Source: Candidatus Flexifilum breve
Lineage (GTDB): Bacteria; Chloroflexota; Anaerolineae; Aggregatilineales; Phototrophicaceae
DNA: 64,000 nt
Assembly: GCA_016717205.1 (NCBI GenBank)
Contig: JADKGC010000005.1
Coordinates: forward strand, 124,001 to 188,000
Reading direction: 5' to 3'
The position numbers and the translations under genes are program-made. The notes beneath the pieces are model-generated. The model was given only the letters and a program-made list of their open reading frames with translations, was not told the origin of the DNA and made no database searches. Position 1 is the stretch's first letter; the number at the start of each line of letters is the position of its first letter. Positions 43,885 to 52,761 of the stretch are shown here, one piece after another.

Positions 43885-46797
43885 TCAGTTTTCGTCTTCA
43901 CAACCCTCACAAGTTTCACAGCCTAGAATTTCAGGCTTCAACCGCCATAGACGAATGACACTACCGCGCACACTGCGTTGCACCGTGAGGTTAGTTTTGC
44001 CGGGCAGCAGCAAGCCATCTTCTTTGAGTTGCGTGCCGATAGCAAAGGCGGTAAAGCGGAGCGGCTGGATTTTGTTCACCTCACGTAAAGCGACATCTGG
44101 CAGTAAGTAGATGAAGCTCTCATCACGGTAGCCTGCGACGACCGCCCCAGGCGTTGGATCACCTTGTGCGCGCAATGATGGTTCGATAACGCATTGCCCA
44201 CTGCCGATGATCTGCCCCAGAATGTTCAAGAACATCTCACTGGCACGTTCCTGACGCAGCGTGCGGACACTCTCGACAATTACATCCTGCCAGCCAGGGA
44301 GCAGATAGTCTTCGTCCATCTCAGATAGAAATCGGGAGAGCATTTGGTAGACCGTTACCAGCACTGCCCAATTCTGGATTACACGTCCGGTATTGGATTG
44401 CCCACCCGCTTGTTTTGCAAGCTTTTCGCGGTAGCCACGCATGTTGTTGCTGAAGCGGTTGGCGATGTCGGTTTTCAGATCACCTTGCTCAAGCTGTTTC
44501 GCTATCCACGATGCGAAATGTGCAGTGAAGCCTGGCAGGTATTCACGTAAACGTTCCGCCTGTGCCAGCGCCTTAGCGCCCGGGTCACGCTTCTCCCAGG
44601 GCGGGATTTCCAGTACCAGCATTCGCGCGACAACCGACATCTCACCCTCGATAGTCGTTTCGCCAGTAGAGAGGATTAGCCCGCGACAGGGTTTCTCATG
44701 ACGAACCTTCGCCTCACGAGTCAAACGTCCTCGTCCCATGCCGCGCGAGTAGGATTGCAGAAAACGGGTGAACGTCTTCTCGTCTGCGTAGATGCTCTTG
44801 TAGTCATCAACCCAGAACAGACTGTCTGCCAGTGGATAGCCCAATGTTTCGACGGTGTTGATCGTATCCCCCCATTGTGCAGGCGGTGTATCCCGGCCGA
44901 ACTGCCCGTAGAAGCTGGTCAGGAGCGAAGCAATCTCCGACTTGCCACTGCCGGATGTTCCTACCAAATGGACAGCAGGTCGTGGCGCGGCAGGCGGAAA
45001 GAAGCGTTGAAGCAAAGGCAGGAGCGCAAAAGCGATGAGCGATGATGCCATCCGGGGTGGCAGCACCTTTGTGACTGCATCAAAGGCTTGAAGACTCTCT
45101 GGCCAGCTAGTCGTCTGCAAGCCGTAGTCTCGCAATCGTTGGTCGAGTTCAACCGCTGGTGAATCTGTCAGTTTGCCCTTCTCGGTGATGCAGTCCTGCG
45201 GTGAAATGTAAACCCACTTTCCATCCATTTGCATCCAGCCCATGAAGTTATAGTGACGATGCGTGGGAAACTCGCCAGACAACTGCACAATCGCCGGTAC
45301 AAGATGCTTGGACATCCCTGCCCGCACGACGTACTGTGAACCGGCATTCGCTCCAACAAAGCGGCGCAGCGCAATATCATCGACAAATACTTCTCCCGGC
45401 ACATCCAGCTTCTTTACAGAGTCACCGCGCCGGAGTTCAAGGGCTGTCGTGTGGGTTTCCTTGCTATCGTCATCAAGTTGACAGGTCTGGTAGATCACCT
45501 TTGCAGTCCAATCTGTGACCGTGTTTTCTATCGTGCCGCGATAGGTTTCTTTGTGATGGATGATTTTGCCATCGCGCAGCAGATAGCTCTCGGTATCAAT
45601 GTACCCCTGCTCCCTCTGCTGGAAGCTAGCACGCTTCTTCTCTTTATAAAGATGATCAATGTCCCCGATTTTCAATCCATCACCGCATAGCACTTTCAGG
45701 CGCTGTCGCTCTGCCGCCCACTCAACAGGATTGAGATGGATACATGCTTCAACTGCGGCGACAATCTGAGCAGTAGTAGGACGTTCTGCTTTCTGATCAA
45801 CCTGAAACTGTCCTACAAGTTGGTCAACAATTTGGCGTGCCTGCTGGCTTCTTTCTGCGATAGGCTCACGCGGCGGGCGGCTGTAGGTACTGCGGATGGT
45901 CGCCAACGCCTCACGCTCATTGCATCCGTCAGCCACGTAGCGTGGGACAAGCTGGGCCTCGGCATCGGATAGGGAATTGCCCGCATCGCGCAGTTGACAG
46001 GCAGCGGCGAAAAGTTCCTTGTTGCGCTGATGTACTGGCGCACCAGCTATCAGATACCCCTCGGTGCGCCGAGGCAACGGATGCTGCCCATTTCCATTCA
46101 GGGTGACAACTTTGAGATTACCAACTCTGGTTGGCTCGACCGGCTGGCGCAGCCAATCGAATTGGGCAAGTGAATAGCGCCGGGTGGGATCGCCTTCAAC
46201 AATGCTGACGATGGCACCGTTACGTTCAGGCTTGGTATTGATGCTGCCGGGCAGTCGCATGACAGAAGCCACCGACTTGACATAAGCCGGGTCGCCACCC
46301 AGGGCGGAAGCCAATCCCCGCAGCACATCAGCAATGCGGGTACGAGCAGCTTCATCAGTCAGGACAAAGGGTTCATCCAACAGCCAGTAGCTGTGCCAGC
46401 CGCCACCACTATCGAGTATGAATGAAGGTGCTGGGTCAAACGCCCTTAGTCTCTCCAGCAGGCGGTCTCGTTGGGTGGGATCTTCATCGGCATCTACATC
46501 CAACCAGAGGGCCGGGACGAGCGCAGCGGACTCGGCACTGCCCTTGCTCTCAGAGCGCAGGCAGGGGGCGAAGTAGAGACCAAAGACTTCGCGGTTCAGG
46601 GTGTCAGCCTGCTTGAAGCTGGTCATCAAGCGGCGTTTGTCGCCAACCTTGCTCCACAGGGTCTTGACCTCGCCGGTTTCCGGGTGAATGCAGCGTAGTT
46701 CGAGATAGAGATCATCCGGGCAGCCTTGATAAAGTGCGCTCAGAAAGGCGCGGCGATCCAGCGCCGACAGCTTGTCGGTAGTCAGGTTGTGTGCCAT
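43885..46797 (-). CDS. AEP primase - SF3/DUF927-like helicase
   Basis: This replication protein has 970 residues. The N-terminal AEP primase-like domain shows 'ALWLDVDADEDP' near 97 (metal-binding acids), 'SGGGWHSYWLLDEPF' near 130 and 'VMRLPGSINTKPERNG' near 190. The C-terminal half (about 600-830) is a helicase-like ATPase with Walker A 'HLVGTSGSGKSEIASLLTSF' and Walker B-like 'LFWVDDYKS'. The C terminus is Cys-rich ('CETCEGCE'). Such proteins prime and unwind plasmid or phage DNA. AAAGGAAT precedes the start. It lies downstream of the relaxase operon with 81 bases between them. Confidence 0.85.
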   Translation of the reverse strand: MAHNLTTDKLSALDRRAFLSALYQGCPDDLYLELRCIHPETGEVKTLWSKVGDKRRLMTSFKQADTLNREVFGLYFAPCLRSESKGSAESAALVPALWLDVDADEDPTQRDRLLERLRAFDPAPSFILDSGGGWHSYWLLDEPFVLTDEAARTRIADVLRGLASALGGDPAYVKSVASVMRLPGSINTKPERNGAIVSIVEGDPTRRYSLAQFDWLRQPVEPTRVGNLKVVTLNGNGQHPLPRRTEGYLIAGAPVHQRNKELFAAACQLRDAGNSLSDAEAQLVPRYVADGCNEREALATIRSTYSRPPREPIAERSQQARQIVDQLVGQFQVDQKAERPTTAQIVAAVEACIHLNPVEWAAERQRLKVLCGDGLKIGDIDHLYKEKKRASFQQREQGYIDTESYLLRDGKIIHHKETYRGTIENTVTDWTAKVIYQTCQLDDDSKETHTTALELRRGDSVKKLDVPGEVFVDDIALRRFVGANAGSQYVVRAGMSKHLVPAIVQLSGEFPTHRHYNFMGWMQMDGKWVYISPQDCITEKGKLTDSPAVELDQRLRDYGLQTTSWPESLQAFDAVTKVLPPRMASSLIAFALLPLLQRFFPPAAPRPAVHLVGTSGSGKSEIASLLTSFYGQFGRDTPPAQWGDTINTVETLGYPLADSLFWVDDYKSIYADEKTFTRFLQSYSRGMGRGRLTREAKVRHEKPCRGLILSTGETTIEGEMSVVARMLVLEIPPWEKRDPGAKALAQAERLREYLPGFTAHFASWIAKQLEQGDLKTDIANRFSNNMRGYREKLAKQAGGQSNTGRVIQNWAVLVTVYQMLSRFLSEMDEDYLLPGWQDVIVESVRTLRQERASEMFLNILGQIIGSGQCVIEPSLRAQGDPTPGAVVAGYRDESFIYLLPDVALREVNKIQPLRFTAFAIGTQLKEDGLLLPGKTNLTVQRSVRGSVIRLWRLKPEILGCETCEGCEDEN

Positions 46798-46878
46798 ACT
46801 CTTGCTATTCCTTTTGTATGCAGGGGCAGGACGCGCTATCGGTCGCCAAACTTCCAGTGCGTCCCGTCCCTGTATGCT

Positions 46879-47877
46879 TTACAAGTCGATTTCCATCGCT
46901 GGCTGGTCCGGTTCCAAATCCTCCAGCAAGGCCGAACGTTCCGCTGGTGTCATCTTCCCCAGCACCCCGGCCAACTGCTTCAGCTGCTCCAGGTCACCTT
47001 TCATCCCAATTCCCAGAACTTGTGCCAGTTGCTCGGCCTCTTCGTGAGTTAGACCACTCAACAGCGGACGGAACTGAACGGTGACAGACTCCTCGTCGTC
47101 ATCGGTCGGCGTGGCATAAGGTCGATAGAAGCCCAGGCTGGTAGTCGTTTCGCTGGTGCGGCGCAAGCCACACCAGACCGGCCACTCTCGGTCATCCTTA
47201 TCAATCGTCCATCCATGCGGGTCTCCGTCGGTGATCGCTATCTGCTGCTCACGGATGTCTGCTAACTGGTCATGGCGTGTTTCCCATTCCGGCCCGACAT
47301 AACGATCCATGAGCGCGACCATCTGGCCTTCTGTCGCCCGATGCAGCATCTCGATGTGGTCGACCTTGCGATTGCGGCTGAAGAAGAGCGGCACCCGGCA
47401 GCTATGTTCCTCACTGTAGACCGTGCCGGGCAGGACAGTGTGAGTATGCGGGTTGTGCAATCCCGGTGCCTCTAGATCGTTGGTCAAACGATGATGCAGC
47501 ACTGTTGAAAACTCGATACCTGTGTCCAGTCCCCGGCGGTCGAAGAAGTCCTCGATGACTCCCTCGGTCAGTTCCCACATAAACGCCTCCCGATCTTCCG
47601 GCGCGACCATCGCTATCAGGTCAGGATTAGGATTTGTGACCAGGCTGAAGGCCAGCACATGCTCACTTTTCAGGGCGTCGCAGCGAGCGGCAATCTCGGC
47701 GACCGATCCGCCCATGCCGTGATCCCGCCAACGATCCTTCCCGGCTGCGTGGCGAGCAGCCTCATCCCGGCTCTCCCTGTACGTCAGGTAGTGCAAAAGA
47801 TTCTTCGACTGCTTTGCGCCATCAGCGGACGGCTTCTTGTATTGCACATTGGCGACACACATCTGCTTGTGATCCAT
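46879..47877 (-). CDS. Relaxase / mobilisation nuclease
   Basis: This 332-residue protein is predicted to nick DNA at an origin of transfer. The N-terminal segment 'VQYKKPSADGAKQSKNLLHY' followed by 'LTYRESR' carries candidate catalytic Tyr residues. 'GLHNPHTHTVLPGTVY' near residue 140 is an H-x-H type metal site of HUH relaxases. Residues 250-332 are acidic and helical. The stop of the RHH gene is 4 bases upstream of its start, with GGAGGG overlapping that stop. The operon HU-like, RHH, relaxase is a typical relaxosome arrangement. No coupling protein or type IV secretion gene is in the window, so transfer would need help from elsewhere. Confidence 0.75.
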   Translation of the reverse strand: MDHKQMCVANVQYKKPSADGAKQSKNLLHYLTYRESRDEAARHAAGKDRWRDHGMGGSVAEIAARCDALKSEHVLAFSLVTNPNPDLIAMVAPEDREAFMWELTEGVIEDFFDRRGLDTGIEFSTVLHHRLTNDLEAPGLHNPHTHTVLPGTVYSEEHSCRVPLFFSRNRKVDHIEMLHRATEGQMVALMDRYVGPEWETRHDQLADIREQQIAITDGDPHGWTIDKDDREWPVWCGLRRTSETTTSLGFYRPYATPTDDDEESVTVQFRPLLSGLTHEEAEQLAQVLGIGMKGDLEQLKQLAGVLGKMTPAERSALLEDLEPDQPAMEIDL

Positions 47878-47881
47878 GCCG

Positions 47882-48190
47882 TTACTGTCCCTCCTGGCGG
47901 CGGCGAATGCTGTTCACAAAGTCGTTGAACTGCCCCGTCAGCGCGTCCAGCTTGACCTCGATCCCATCCACCTTGCGCTCAATACCTTTGGCGATGGCTC
48001 GCCTCGATCCGGGCAGGTCATCCTGCGAGGCCAGGTAGTAGTTGACGGCATCGCGCAGCAGGTCGTTCTTACTGACGAAGCGACCGGCACGAGCGCGAAG
48101 GTTGCGGAGTTCCTCCAACCGCCGCATTTGCTCGGGGGTCAGATTGACGGTCATGCGTTCGCTGTAAGCATTGGGTGTGCGTCGTTTCAT
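47882..48190 (-). CDS. Ribbon-helix-helix relaxosome accessory protein
   Basis: This 102-residue protein has an N-terminal RHH-like DNA-binding region ('ERMTVNLTPEQMRRLEELRN' and 'FVSKNDLLRDAVNYYLAS') and a C-terminal coiled-coil ('RKVDGIEVKLDALTGQFNDF'). The layout resembles MobC-type auxiliary proteins that bind oriT and assist the relaxase. It overlaps the HU-like gene by 4 bases and is followed after 4 bases by the relaxase start. Confidence 0.75.
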   Translation of the reverse strand: MKRRTPNAYSERMTVNLTPEQMRRLEELRNLRARAGRFVSKNDLLRDAVNYYLASQDDLPGSRRAIAKGIERKVDGIEVKLDALTGQFNDFVNSIRRRQEGQ

Positions 48191-48477
48191 TCGGTTGCTC
48201 CCTTCCCTATCCCCAGAACGGCTTGCTTCAATTTGGCAGTGGGTCGGAAGCGCAGATACAGGCGCTTGAGCCGTCGCCGTCCGACAAATCCGCCTGCCTC
48301 CATCTGCTGCACTTCCACCACCAGCTTGCCCAGGTCGCCCAGGGTGATTGAGCCTTCAGGTAGACTGAGGTCTGCCAGCCAGAGTTCATGCTGAACGGCC
48401 AGCACCTCGGTGATGTCGCGACGTTTGAGGCGCGGCAGCCGCCTCGCAATTTCACGGACGAGTTGACAGTGATTCAT
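48187..48477 (-). CDS. HU/IHF-like DNA-binding protein
   Basis: This 96-residue protein follows the HU/IHF layout: an N-terminal helical pair ('CQLVREIARRLPRLKRRDIT', 'EVLAVQHELWLADL'), 'GSITLGDLGKLVVEVQQ' for the beta turn region, basic 'GRRRLKRLYLRF' for the DNA arm and 'AKLKQAVLG' at the end. It may bend DNA at the nearby hairpin region. I start it at the ATG 48477; a reading from 48522 adds 15 unlikely residues. It is the first gene of the relaxosome operon. Confidence 0.65.
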   Translation of the reverse strand: MNHCQLVREIARRLPRLKRRDITEVLAVQHELWLADLSLPEGSITLGDLGKLVVEVQQMEAGGFVGRRRLKRLYLRFRPTAKLKQAVLGIGKGATE

Positions 48478-48793
48478 GTGTGTAAGCCTCCGTATACTGA
48501 CTGGTGCATGGGTTCTTCGCACCCCGGTACCGGGTGCGGTCAGTGGGTGCGGCTCACCGCATCCACTGACGCGGCGTGTGCCTCACACCGCCGCCTCGGT
48601 GCCAGCGCCGCAGGCCGCTGCACCGCAGCCCTCCGGCGCATGAGGAGCCAGCGATTTAGCTGGCCTGCGCGGGGGTGGAATGAGTTACTCATCCAGAGTG
48701 AGGGTGTTCCACCCCACCCCCGCGCGTGGTTGCCGCGCCCCGACGCGGCAACCGGGCGGCTCTGCCGCCCCTCTGCTCTACGTATGACGGACA
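48478..48793. other. Hairpin-rich non-coding region, candidate oriT
   Basis: About 315 bases lie upstream of the relaxosome operon and have no supported gene. A perfect 10-base inverted repeat lies at 48728-48737/48744-48753 (loop 6). Immediately next to it is a 7-base hairpin at 48754-48760/48764-48770 (loop 3). A third, imperfect GC-rich pair flanks 48666-48726 (GCGCGGGGGTGG against CCACCCCACCCCCGCGC). Clusters of hairpins next to relaxase and RHH genes are typical of origins of transfer. The nick site cannot be located by eye. Confidence 0.5.
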
Positions 48794-49183
48794 TCACCAG
48801 CCCCGATCCTGAATGCGCTTCGACCGGCGCTCGCTCTCGTTGTCTGCCATGCCTGTAGCCCATGCGGGAGCTTGTACTGCAGGAGTAAGTTGCACTGTCG
48901 GACGAGCAGCTAACTCATGCAGGTAACTCTCCAACCAGGCAGGCATGTCGGACAAGGCTTGTCGTATCCAGGCGGTGTCATGCTGCAACACGCTCAGTTC
49001 CGGGATGCTCAGGCGTTTGGCGGGCCTCATGCCCAGCCCCAATCGCTCCCGGATTAGGTCGCGCAGCGCCTCACTGCGCTCGCCTTCGGTGCAGCCTTCC
49101 CACCAATCCAGGATGTCAGCGTCGCTATCGTAGTAGGCTTTGAACGAGATCATCTTGTAACCGCGTCTCGGCTTCTTCGGCAT
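48794..49183 (-). CDS. ParR-like partition adaptor (putative)
   Basis: This 129-residue protein lies directly downstream of the actin-like gene. It begins with a basic segment 'MPKKPRRGYKMISFKAYYDS' and continues 'DADILDWWEGCTEGERSEAL' and 'RDLIRERLG', which resembles the RHH-type N-terminal domain of ParR/StbB adaptors that bind the centromere. The acidic/Pro-rich C-terminal half would contact the filament protein. The assignment rests on gene order plus this weak pattern. GGAAGGAGG precedes the start. Confidence 0.55.
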   Translation of the reverse strand: MPKKPRRGYKMISFKAYYDSDADILDWWEGCTEGERSEALRDLIRERLGLGMRPAKRLSIPELSVLQHDTAWIRQALSDMPAWLESYLHELAARPTVQLTPAVQAPAWATGMADNESERRSKRIQDRGW

Positions 49184-49262
49184 GGTTCCCTCCTTCCCTC
49201 AAGAAACTGGTCGGACGTGTCAGGACGAATGGTTGGACGTGTCCAACCCGGCTCTGTCAGCT

Positions 49263-50339
49263 TCACTTGCTCCTCCCCATGAAATTGGCGTAGTACAGGT
49301 AGCCACGAGCGTTTGCCATCTGCGCCTGCGGCACCAGTTTGGTCTGCGGATAGGCTCGATAGACTTCCTCATAAACCAACTCGGCTCCGCCGCCCGACAG
49401 GTAAATCACATCGACGGTGGTGCCGCGTTGCCACTTCTCGCTCATCAGGTTCAGGGTCGCACTGCGAAGTGGTTGTAAGGCTTCTTCGACCTCGCCTCGG
49501 TAATCGATGGTCTTGCCATGCGCGGTGAACATGCCCGTCTTGAGGACGCTCTCGACGATCTTGTGGGGAATCTTCTCGCGGTAGTCGCGCTCCAGCATGG
49601 CGGCAATGCGCTCCTGAGCGGTGTAGACTCCACTCTCGACCGAGCCGCTTTCGGCATCGACGTAGTCACCATCGTCATCCAGCACCAGATCGACAGTGTA
49701 CGTCCCGACATCACACACGCCCGTTCGCATCCAGGTGTGGTAGACATTGATCTCCCCGGCGGGGGTCAGCATCATGGCGTAGGCACTACCATAGGGCTGC
49801 GGCATGACCATGACCTCGGTGATATTCACTACGAAGTCCGCCGCGTCGGTCTGGATACGATGCTGCCCAACCAGCCCGGCTTTGAACTCCCCGGCATCGC
49901 GCATGTAATCGACCGGCAACCCCGACGCCAGGCGCAAATGCACGACATCGCCATTGCCAACGCTGCCTCCGAGCAGCTTGCCCAATGCCGCTTTTGCCAA
50001 TCGCAGCCGGAAGGCATTGCCCATCGTTGCCTCGTTGGCCGTGCGTCCCCGCAGCCGCAGGATTTCGCCCGCCGGGAGTTGATTGAGTGCCAGATCGCCG
50101 ACGAACCAGTGACCCTCCTCATCGATGAGCTGATCCCCCGGATAGCGGCTCGCCAGCGTCTCGGCCTGGAACTTGATCTCGCGGGCATGACCCGATACCG
50201 ATGGGAAGCTAATCTCCGCCGTATCGGTGACCGCCTTGACCACCCCGTAGCCGACATCCAACCCCACCGTCAGCACATTCATGGACGGCATGCCGCCTCC
50301 GCCTGCCATCCCCACTACACCTGTCTTTCGCTTGTTCAT
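49263..50339 (-). CDS. ParM/StbA-like actin family ATPase
   Basis: This 358-residue protein is probably a plasmid-segregating filament. 'LTVGLDVGYGVVKAVTD' is the phosphate 1 motif of actin-like ATPases; 'GVCDVGTYTVDLVL' near 190 is the phosphate 2 motif (D-x-G-x-x-T-x-D); 'VIYLSGGGAELV' near 320 is the adenosine motif. I start it at 50339, where AAAGGAG lies 7 bases upstream; a reading to 50393 is less likely. With the downstream ParR-like gene it would form a type II partition system. PRTRC protein D belongs to the same superfamily, so a link to the cassette at the left edge is possible. Confidence 0.8.
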   Translation of the reverse strand: MNKRKTGVVGMAGGGGMPSMNVLTVGLDVGYGVVKAVTDTAEISFPSVSGHAREIKFQAETLASRYPGDQLIDEEGHWFVGDLALNQLPAGEILRLRGRTANEATMGNAFRLRLAKAALGKLLGGSVGNGDVVHLRLASGLPVDYMRDAGEFKAGLVGQHRIQTDAADFVVNITEVMVMPQPYGSAYAMMLTPAGEINVYHTWMRTGVCDVGTYTVDLVLDDDGDYVDAESGSVESGVYTAQERIAAMLERDYREKIPHKIVESVLKTGMFTAHGKTIDYRGEVEEALQPLRSATLNLMSEKWQRGTTVDVIYLSGGGAELVYEEVYRAYPQTKLVPQAQMANARGYLYYANFMGRSK

Positions 50340-50393
50340 CTCACTGCTCCTTTCCTGAGCAACACAAAATCGAGCCAGGGACACCCGCCTCAA

Positions 50394-50520
50394 GAACGGG
50401 GTTTGGCTCGTTTACGACCTCGGTTTTCGGTTTCCGATGGGGACTTGGGGAGATACCGCTCGACGGCGCGGGCTACCTCGGCCAGATCGAACGGCGCGGC
50501 TGCCGCAACTTGTTGGTCAG
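50394..50520 (-). pseudogene. 3' fragment of a minus-strand gene cut at the breakpoint
   Basis: On the minus strand an open frame with no start codon reads '...VAAAAPFDLAEVARAVERYL' then 'PKSPSETENRGRKRAKPRS' and stops about 50 bases before the ParM-like start. It has the composition of the GC-rich module and looks like a protein's C terminus. To the right, sequence changes abruptly to the AT-richer methyltransferase gene. The family is not recognisable from 40 residues. Confidence 0.4.
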
Positions 50521-50564
50521 TTACAACTCCACCAATATATGAGCAGGTTTTTGTTCCTGCCACG

Positions 50565-51284
50565 ATGCGTGCATGGGCAAACTATCTGGTCAATCTAGTT
50601 GAGTTGAAACTAGGTACACGGATTCTGGATGTTGCCTGCGGTACGGGGGTTGTTACCCATCAAATTGCTGAACACGTCGGCAAGACGGGACAGATTATCG
50701 GTTACGACATCAACCCGGAAATGCTGGCAATTGCACAAGCGAAACAGTCAAACGCCTCTATTGAATGGCAGTTGGGAGATGCATCCCGTTTACCGTTTCA
50801 GGATGAATCATTCGATATTGTGATTTGCCAATTCGGTCTCATGTTCTTTGAAGATCGTGCCACGAAATTGACGGAAATGTATCGTGTCCTTGCGCCGGGC
50901 GGCCAATTAGCAATTTTGGTTTGGGGTGCGATTGAACACAATCCCGGCTTTCTCGCCGTCGCCGAAGGATTCAGACGCTATGTAAGCGGCGAAGCGAGTG
51001 ATAGCATTCGGGGCTCATTCGTACTGGGTGACATTCAGCAGATGTGCGCTCTCGCAGATGCTGCTGGATTCCGAGATGCAACTATTCAAGAAGTAGCCGC
51101 GGAGGCGCATTTTCCATCTGTTGAACTCTTCGTTCACGGTTATGGGGCAATGCTTCAGGCCGTCATCGACGAAGCGACATACAAGCGTTTGATAACGGAT
51201 GTGACGGCGGCTTTGCAGTCATATGTGGATGGTGAAGAGCTGTTCTATCCGATGGAAGCGATTTTGATGCAAGTGCGGAAATAG
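50565..51284 (+). CDS. Class I SAM-dependent methyltransferase, probably 5'-truncated
   Basis: The protein has about 240 residues from the first in-frame ATG. The SAM-binding core is intact: 'RILDVACGTGVVTHQIAEH', 'GYDINPEMLAIAQAK', 'LGDASRLPFQDESFDIVICQ' and 'MYRVLAPGGQLAILVWG'. The pattern is that of UbiE/Methyltransf_11-like enzymes; the substrate is unknown. Family-like sequence ('PPIYEQVFVPA') continues about 13 codons upstream of the ATG without a start, and the frame then enters the antisense of the ParM module. This indicates that the native 5' end was lost at the 50.52-kb breakpoint. Confidence 0.75.
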   Translation: MRAWANYLVNLVELKLGTRILDVACGTGVVTHQIAEHVGKTGQIIGYDINPEMLAIAQAKQSNASIEWQLGDASRLPFQDESFDIVICQFGLMFFEDRATKLTEMYRVLAPGGQLAILVWGAIEHNPGFLAVAEGFRRYVSGEASDSIRGSFVLGDIQQMCALADAAGFRDATIQEVAAEAHFPSVELFVHGYGAMLQAVIDEATYKRLITDVTAALQSYVDGEELFYPMEAILMQVRK

Positions 51285-51371
51285 GTGTCCAAACATATAC
51301 TTTAGCGCCGCATTGTCTGCACCATTTCAAGACAAATACGTTAGTCAACTCTCAGTGAAAAGGAGAGAAAC

Positions 51372-51785
51372 ATGGCGACAACTTTCATGCAAATGGCGGA
51401 AGAGGCAAGGGCAGTCGTGCCGGTGATCAGCGCAGCGGAAGCTCATCAGCGGCTGCAGCAGAATCCCACCACCCTAGTAATTGATGTTCGCGATGCAGCC
51501 GATATCGCCGCGACTGGCACGATTCCGGGAGCAAAAACCATTTCGTTGGGCAGCCTGACCTACAAAGCTGATCAGGAAGTTCCGGAAGATTGGCGTGACC
51601 CTGTGCTCCAAGATCGAGCCCGCCCCATCATCACGACTTGTATTCTCGGTCCCATGGGCGCGCTTGGCGGCAAGCTCCTTCACGACATGGGGTTCACAAA
51701 CGTCAGCATCCTTGAGGGCGGCGTACAGGCGTGGATCAAAGCGGGCTATCCAACCGAACAACCGAACAAGTCGCAGGAGGGGTGA
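51372..51785 (+). CDS. Single-domain rhodanese-like protein
   Basis: This 137-residue cytoplasmic protein has a rhodanese fold: '[20 protein letters not shown]' and '[20 protein letters not shown]', a candidate active-site Cys in '[19 protein letters not shown]', and '[17 protein letters not shown]'. Rhodaneses carry persulphide sulphur; the acceptor here is unknown. The loop after the Cys departs from the usual C-x-x-G-x-R form. AAAAGGAGAG precedes the start. The stop lies next to the GTG start of the two-domain sulfurtransferase, so the two form an operon. Confidence 0.85.
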   Translation: MATTFMQMAEEARAVVPVISAAEAHQRLQQNPTTLVIDVRDAADIAATGTIPGAKTISLGSLTYKADQEVPEDWRDPVLQDRARPIITTCILGPMGALGGKLLHDMGFTNVSILEGGVQAWIKAGYPTEQPNKSQEG

Positions 51786-51786
51786 T

Positions 51787-52645
51787 GTGTCTGATTACGC
51801 CTTTTCAACTATGCTTGCCAGTACCCACTGGCTTGCCTATCATGTGAATGACCCTGCTGTTCGCCTAATTGAAGTCGGTTTCAGTCGTGCAGCATATGAC
51901 TCTGGGCATCTACCGGGAGCGATCTACTGGAACTGGAGTGGAAACGTTCTGCAAGCGAGAAGTCGCGAGCTTCTGAGCAAAGAAGCACTCGAACAGCAGC
52001 TTTCAGAGGCTGGTATTGACCAAAAGACAACACTTGTCGTCTATGATCTCTGCCAGCAACCTGCTAGCCGCAATGGCATTGTGGTTGCTGAAAATCTATG
52101 GACATGCCGATGTACGCTTGCTCGATGGTGAACGAACGAAGTGGGAGCTCGAAAATCGCCCCTTCACTACGGAAATCCCCTCGTTCGCGCCAATAACTTA
52201 CCGCCTCCAAGAACCGGATTGGACACTGCGTGCCTCTCGCGATTTGGTGTTGGAGGGACTTGGCAGTGCCAATCGTGTCCTAGTCGATACGCGTACATCG
52301 AGCATGTACAACGGTGAAGACGCCATGGGTGGGACAGTTGGTGGACGCATTCCCGGAGCGATCAGCCTTCCTGCCGTGATGGAAATGGAGAATGGGCAGT
52401 TCAAACGCTGGCAGACACCGACCACGAATGCCGACGGGACGTTCAAATCAGCCGACGAACTGCGCGCCATGTGCTACGAAAAGGGTATTACGCCCGACCA
52501 TGAGACCATCACCTATTGTGTGCGCGGCGGACTCTCTACACACCTGTGGTTTGTCCTGAAATATCTGCTCGGTTTTCCACAGGTGCGTGAATACGATGGC
52601 TCGTGGGCGGAATGGGGCAACTTGGTGGGTGTTCCCGTTGAATAA
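51787..52645 (+). pseudogene. Two-domain thiosulfate sulfurtransferase, frameshifted
   Basis: A GTG start behind AGGAGG opens a frame encoding the first rhodanese domain ('AAYDSGHLPGAIYWNWSG'). The second half, in the next frame, has 'AMALWLLKIYGHADVRLLDG', the active-site loop 'ITYCVRGGLSTHLWFVLKYL' and 'YDGSWAEWGNLVGVPVE'. Removing one base near 52048 (GATCTCTGCC to GATTCTGCC) restores 'VVYDSASNLLAAMALWLLKI', so there is one extra base. Either the gene is a recent pseudogene or this is a sequence error. Homologues (SseA/TST type) transfer sulphur from thiosulfate or 3-mercaptopyruvate. Confidence 0.8.
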
Positions 52646-52690
52646 GTGTCGAAGTCCAGTAAATTCTTCGAGCAGACCGTAGTAATCGCC

Positions 52691-52723
52691 TGTGATTGAT
52701 TCACATGAATTCTGGACTATACT
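52691..52723 (+). promoter_or_regulatory. Promoter with overlapping CRP/FNR-like half-palindrome
   Basis: TTGATT (52696-52701) and TATACT (52718-52723), 16 bases apart, form a good sigma-70-like promoter before the first regulator gene. TGTGATTGATTCACA (52691-52705), a TGTGA/TCACA pair with a 5-base spacer, overlaps the -35 box. Binding there would be expected to repress or modulate this promoter. Confidence 0.55.
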
Positions 52724-52761
52724 AGGAGGAAATACGACATATTACTTAAGCCAAAAAGCGT

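Noticed and set aside
43670..43925. CRISPR array
   Set aside because: The repeats are few, unequal in spacing and partly within coding sequence; there are no regular spacers and no cas genes.
49518..50520. Plus-strand open frame running from inside the ParM gene into the methyltransferase
   Set aside because: The first 330 codons are antisense to the clear actin-like gene. Only the part after about 50525 is protein-like, so only that was kept.
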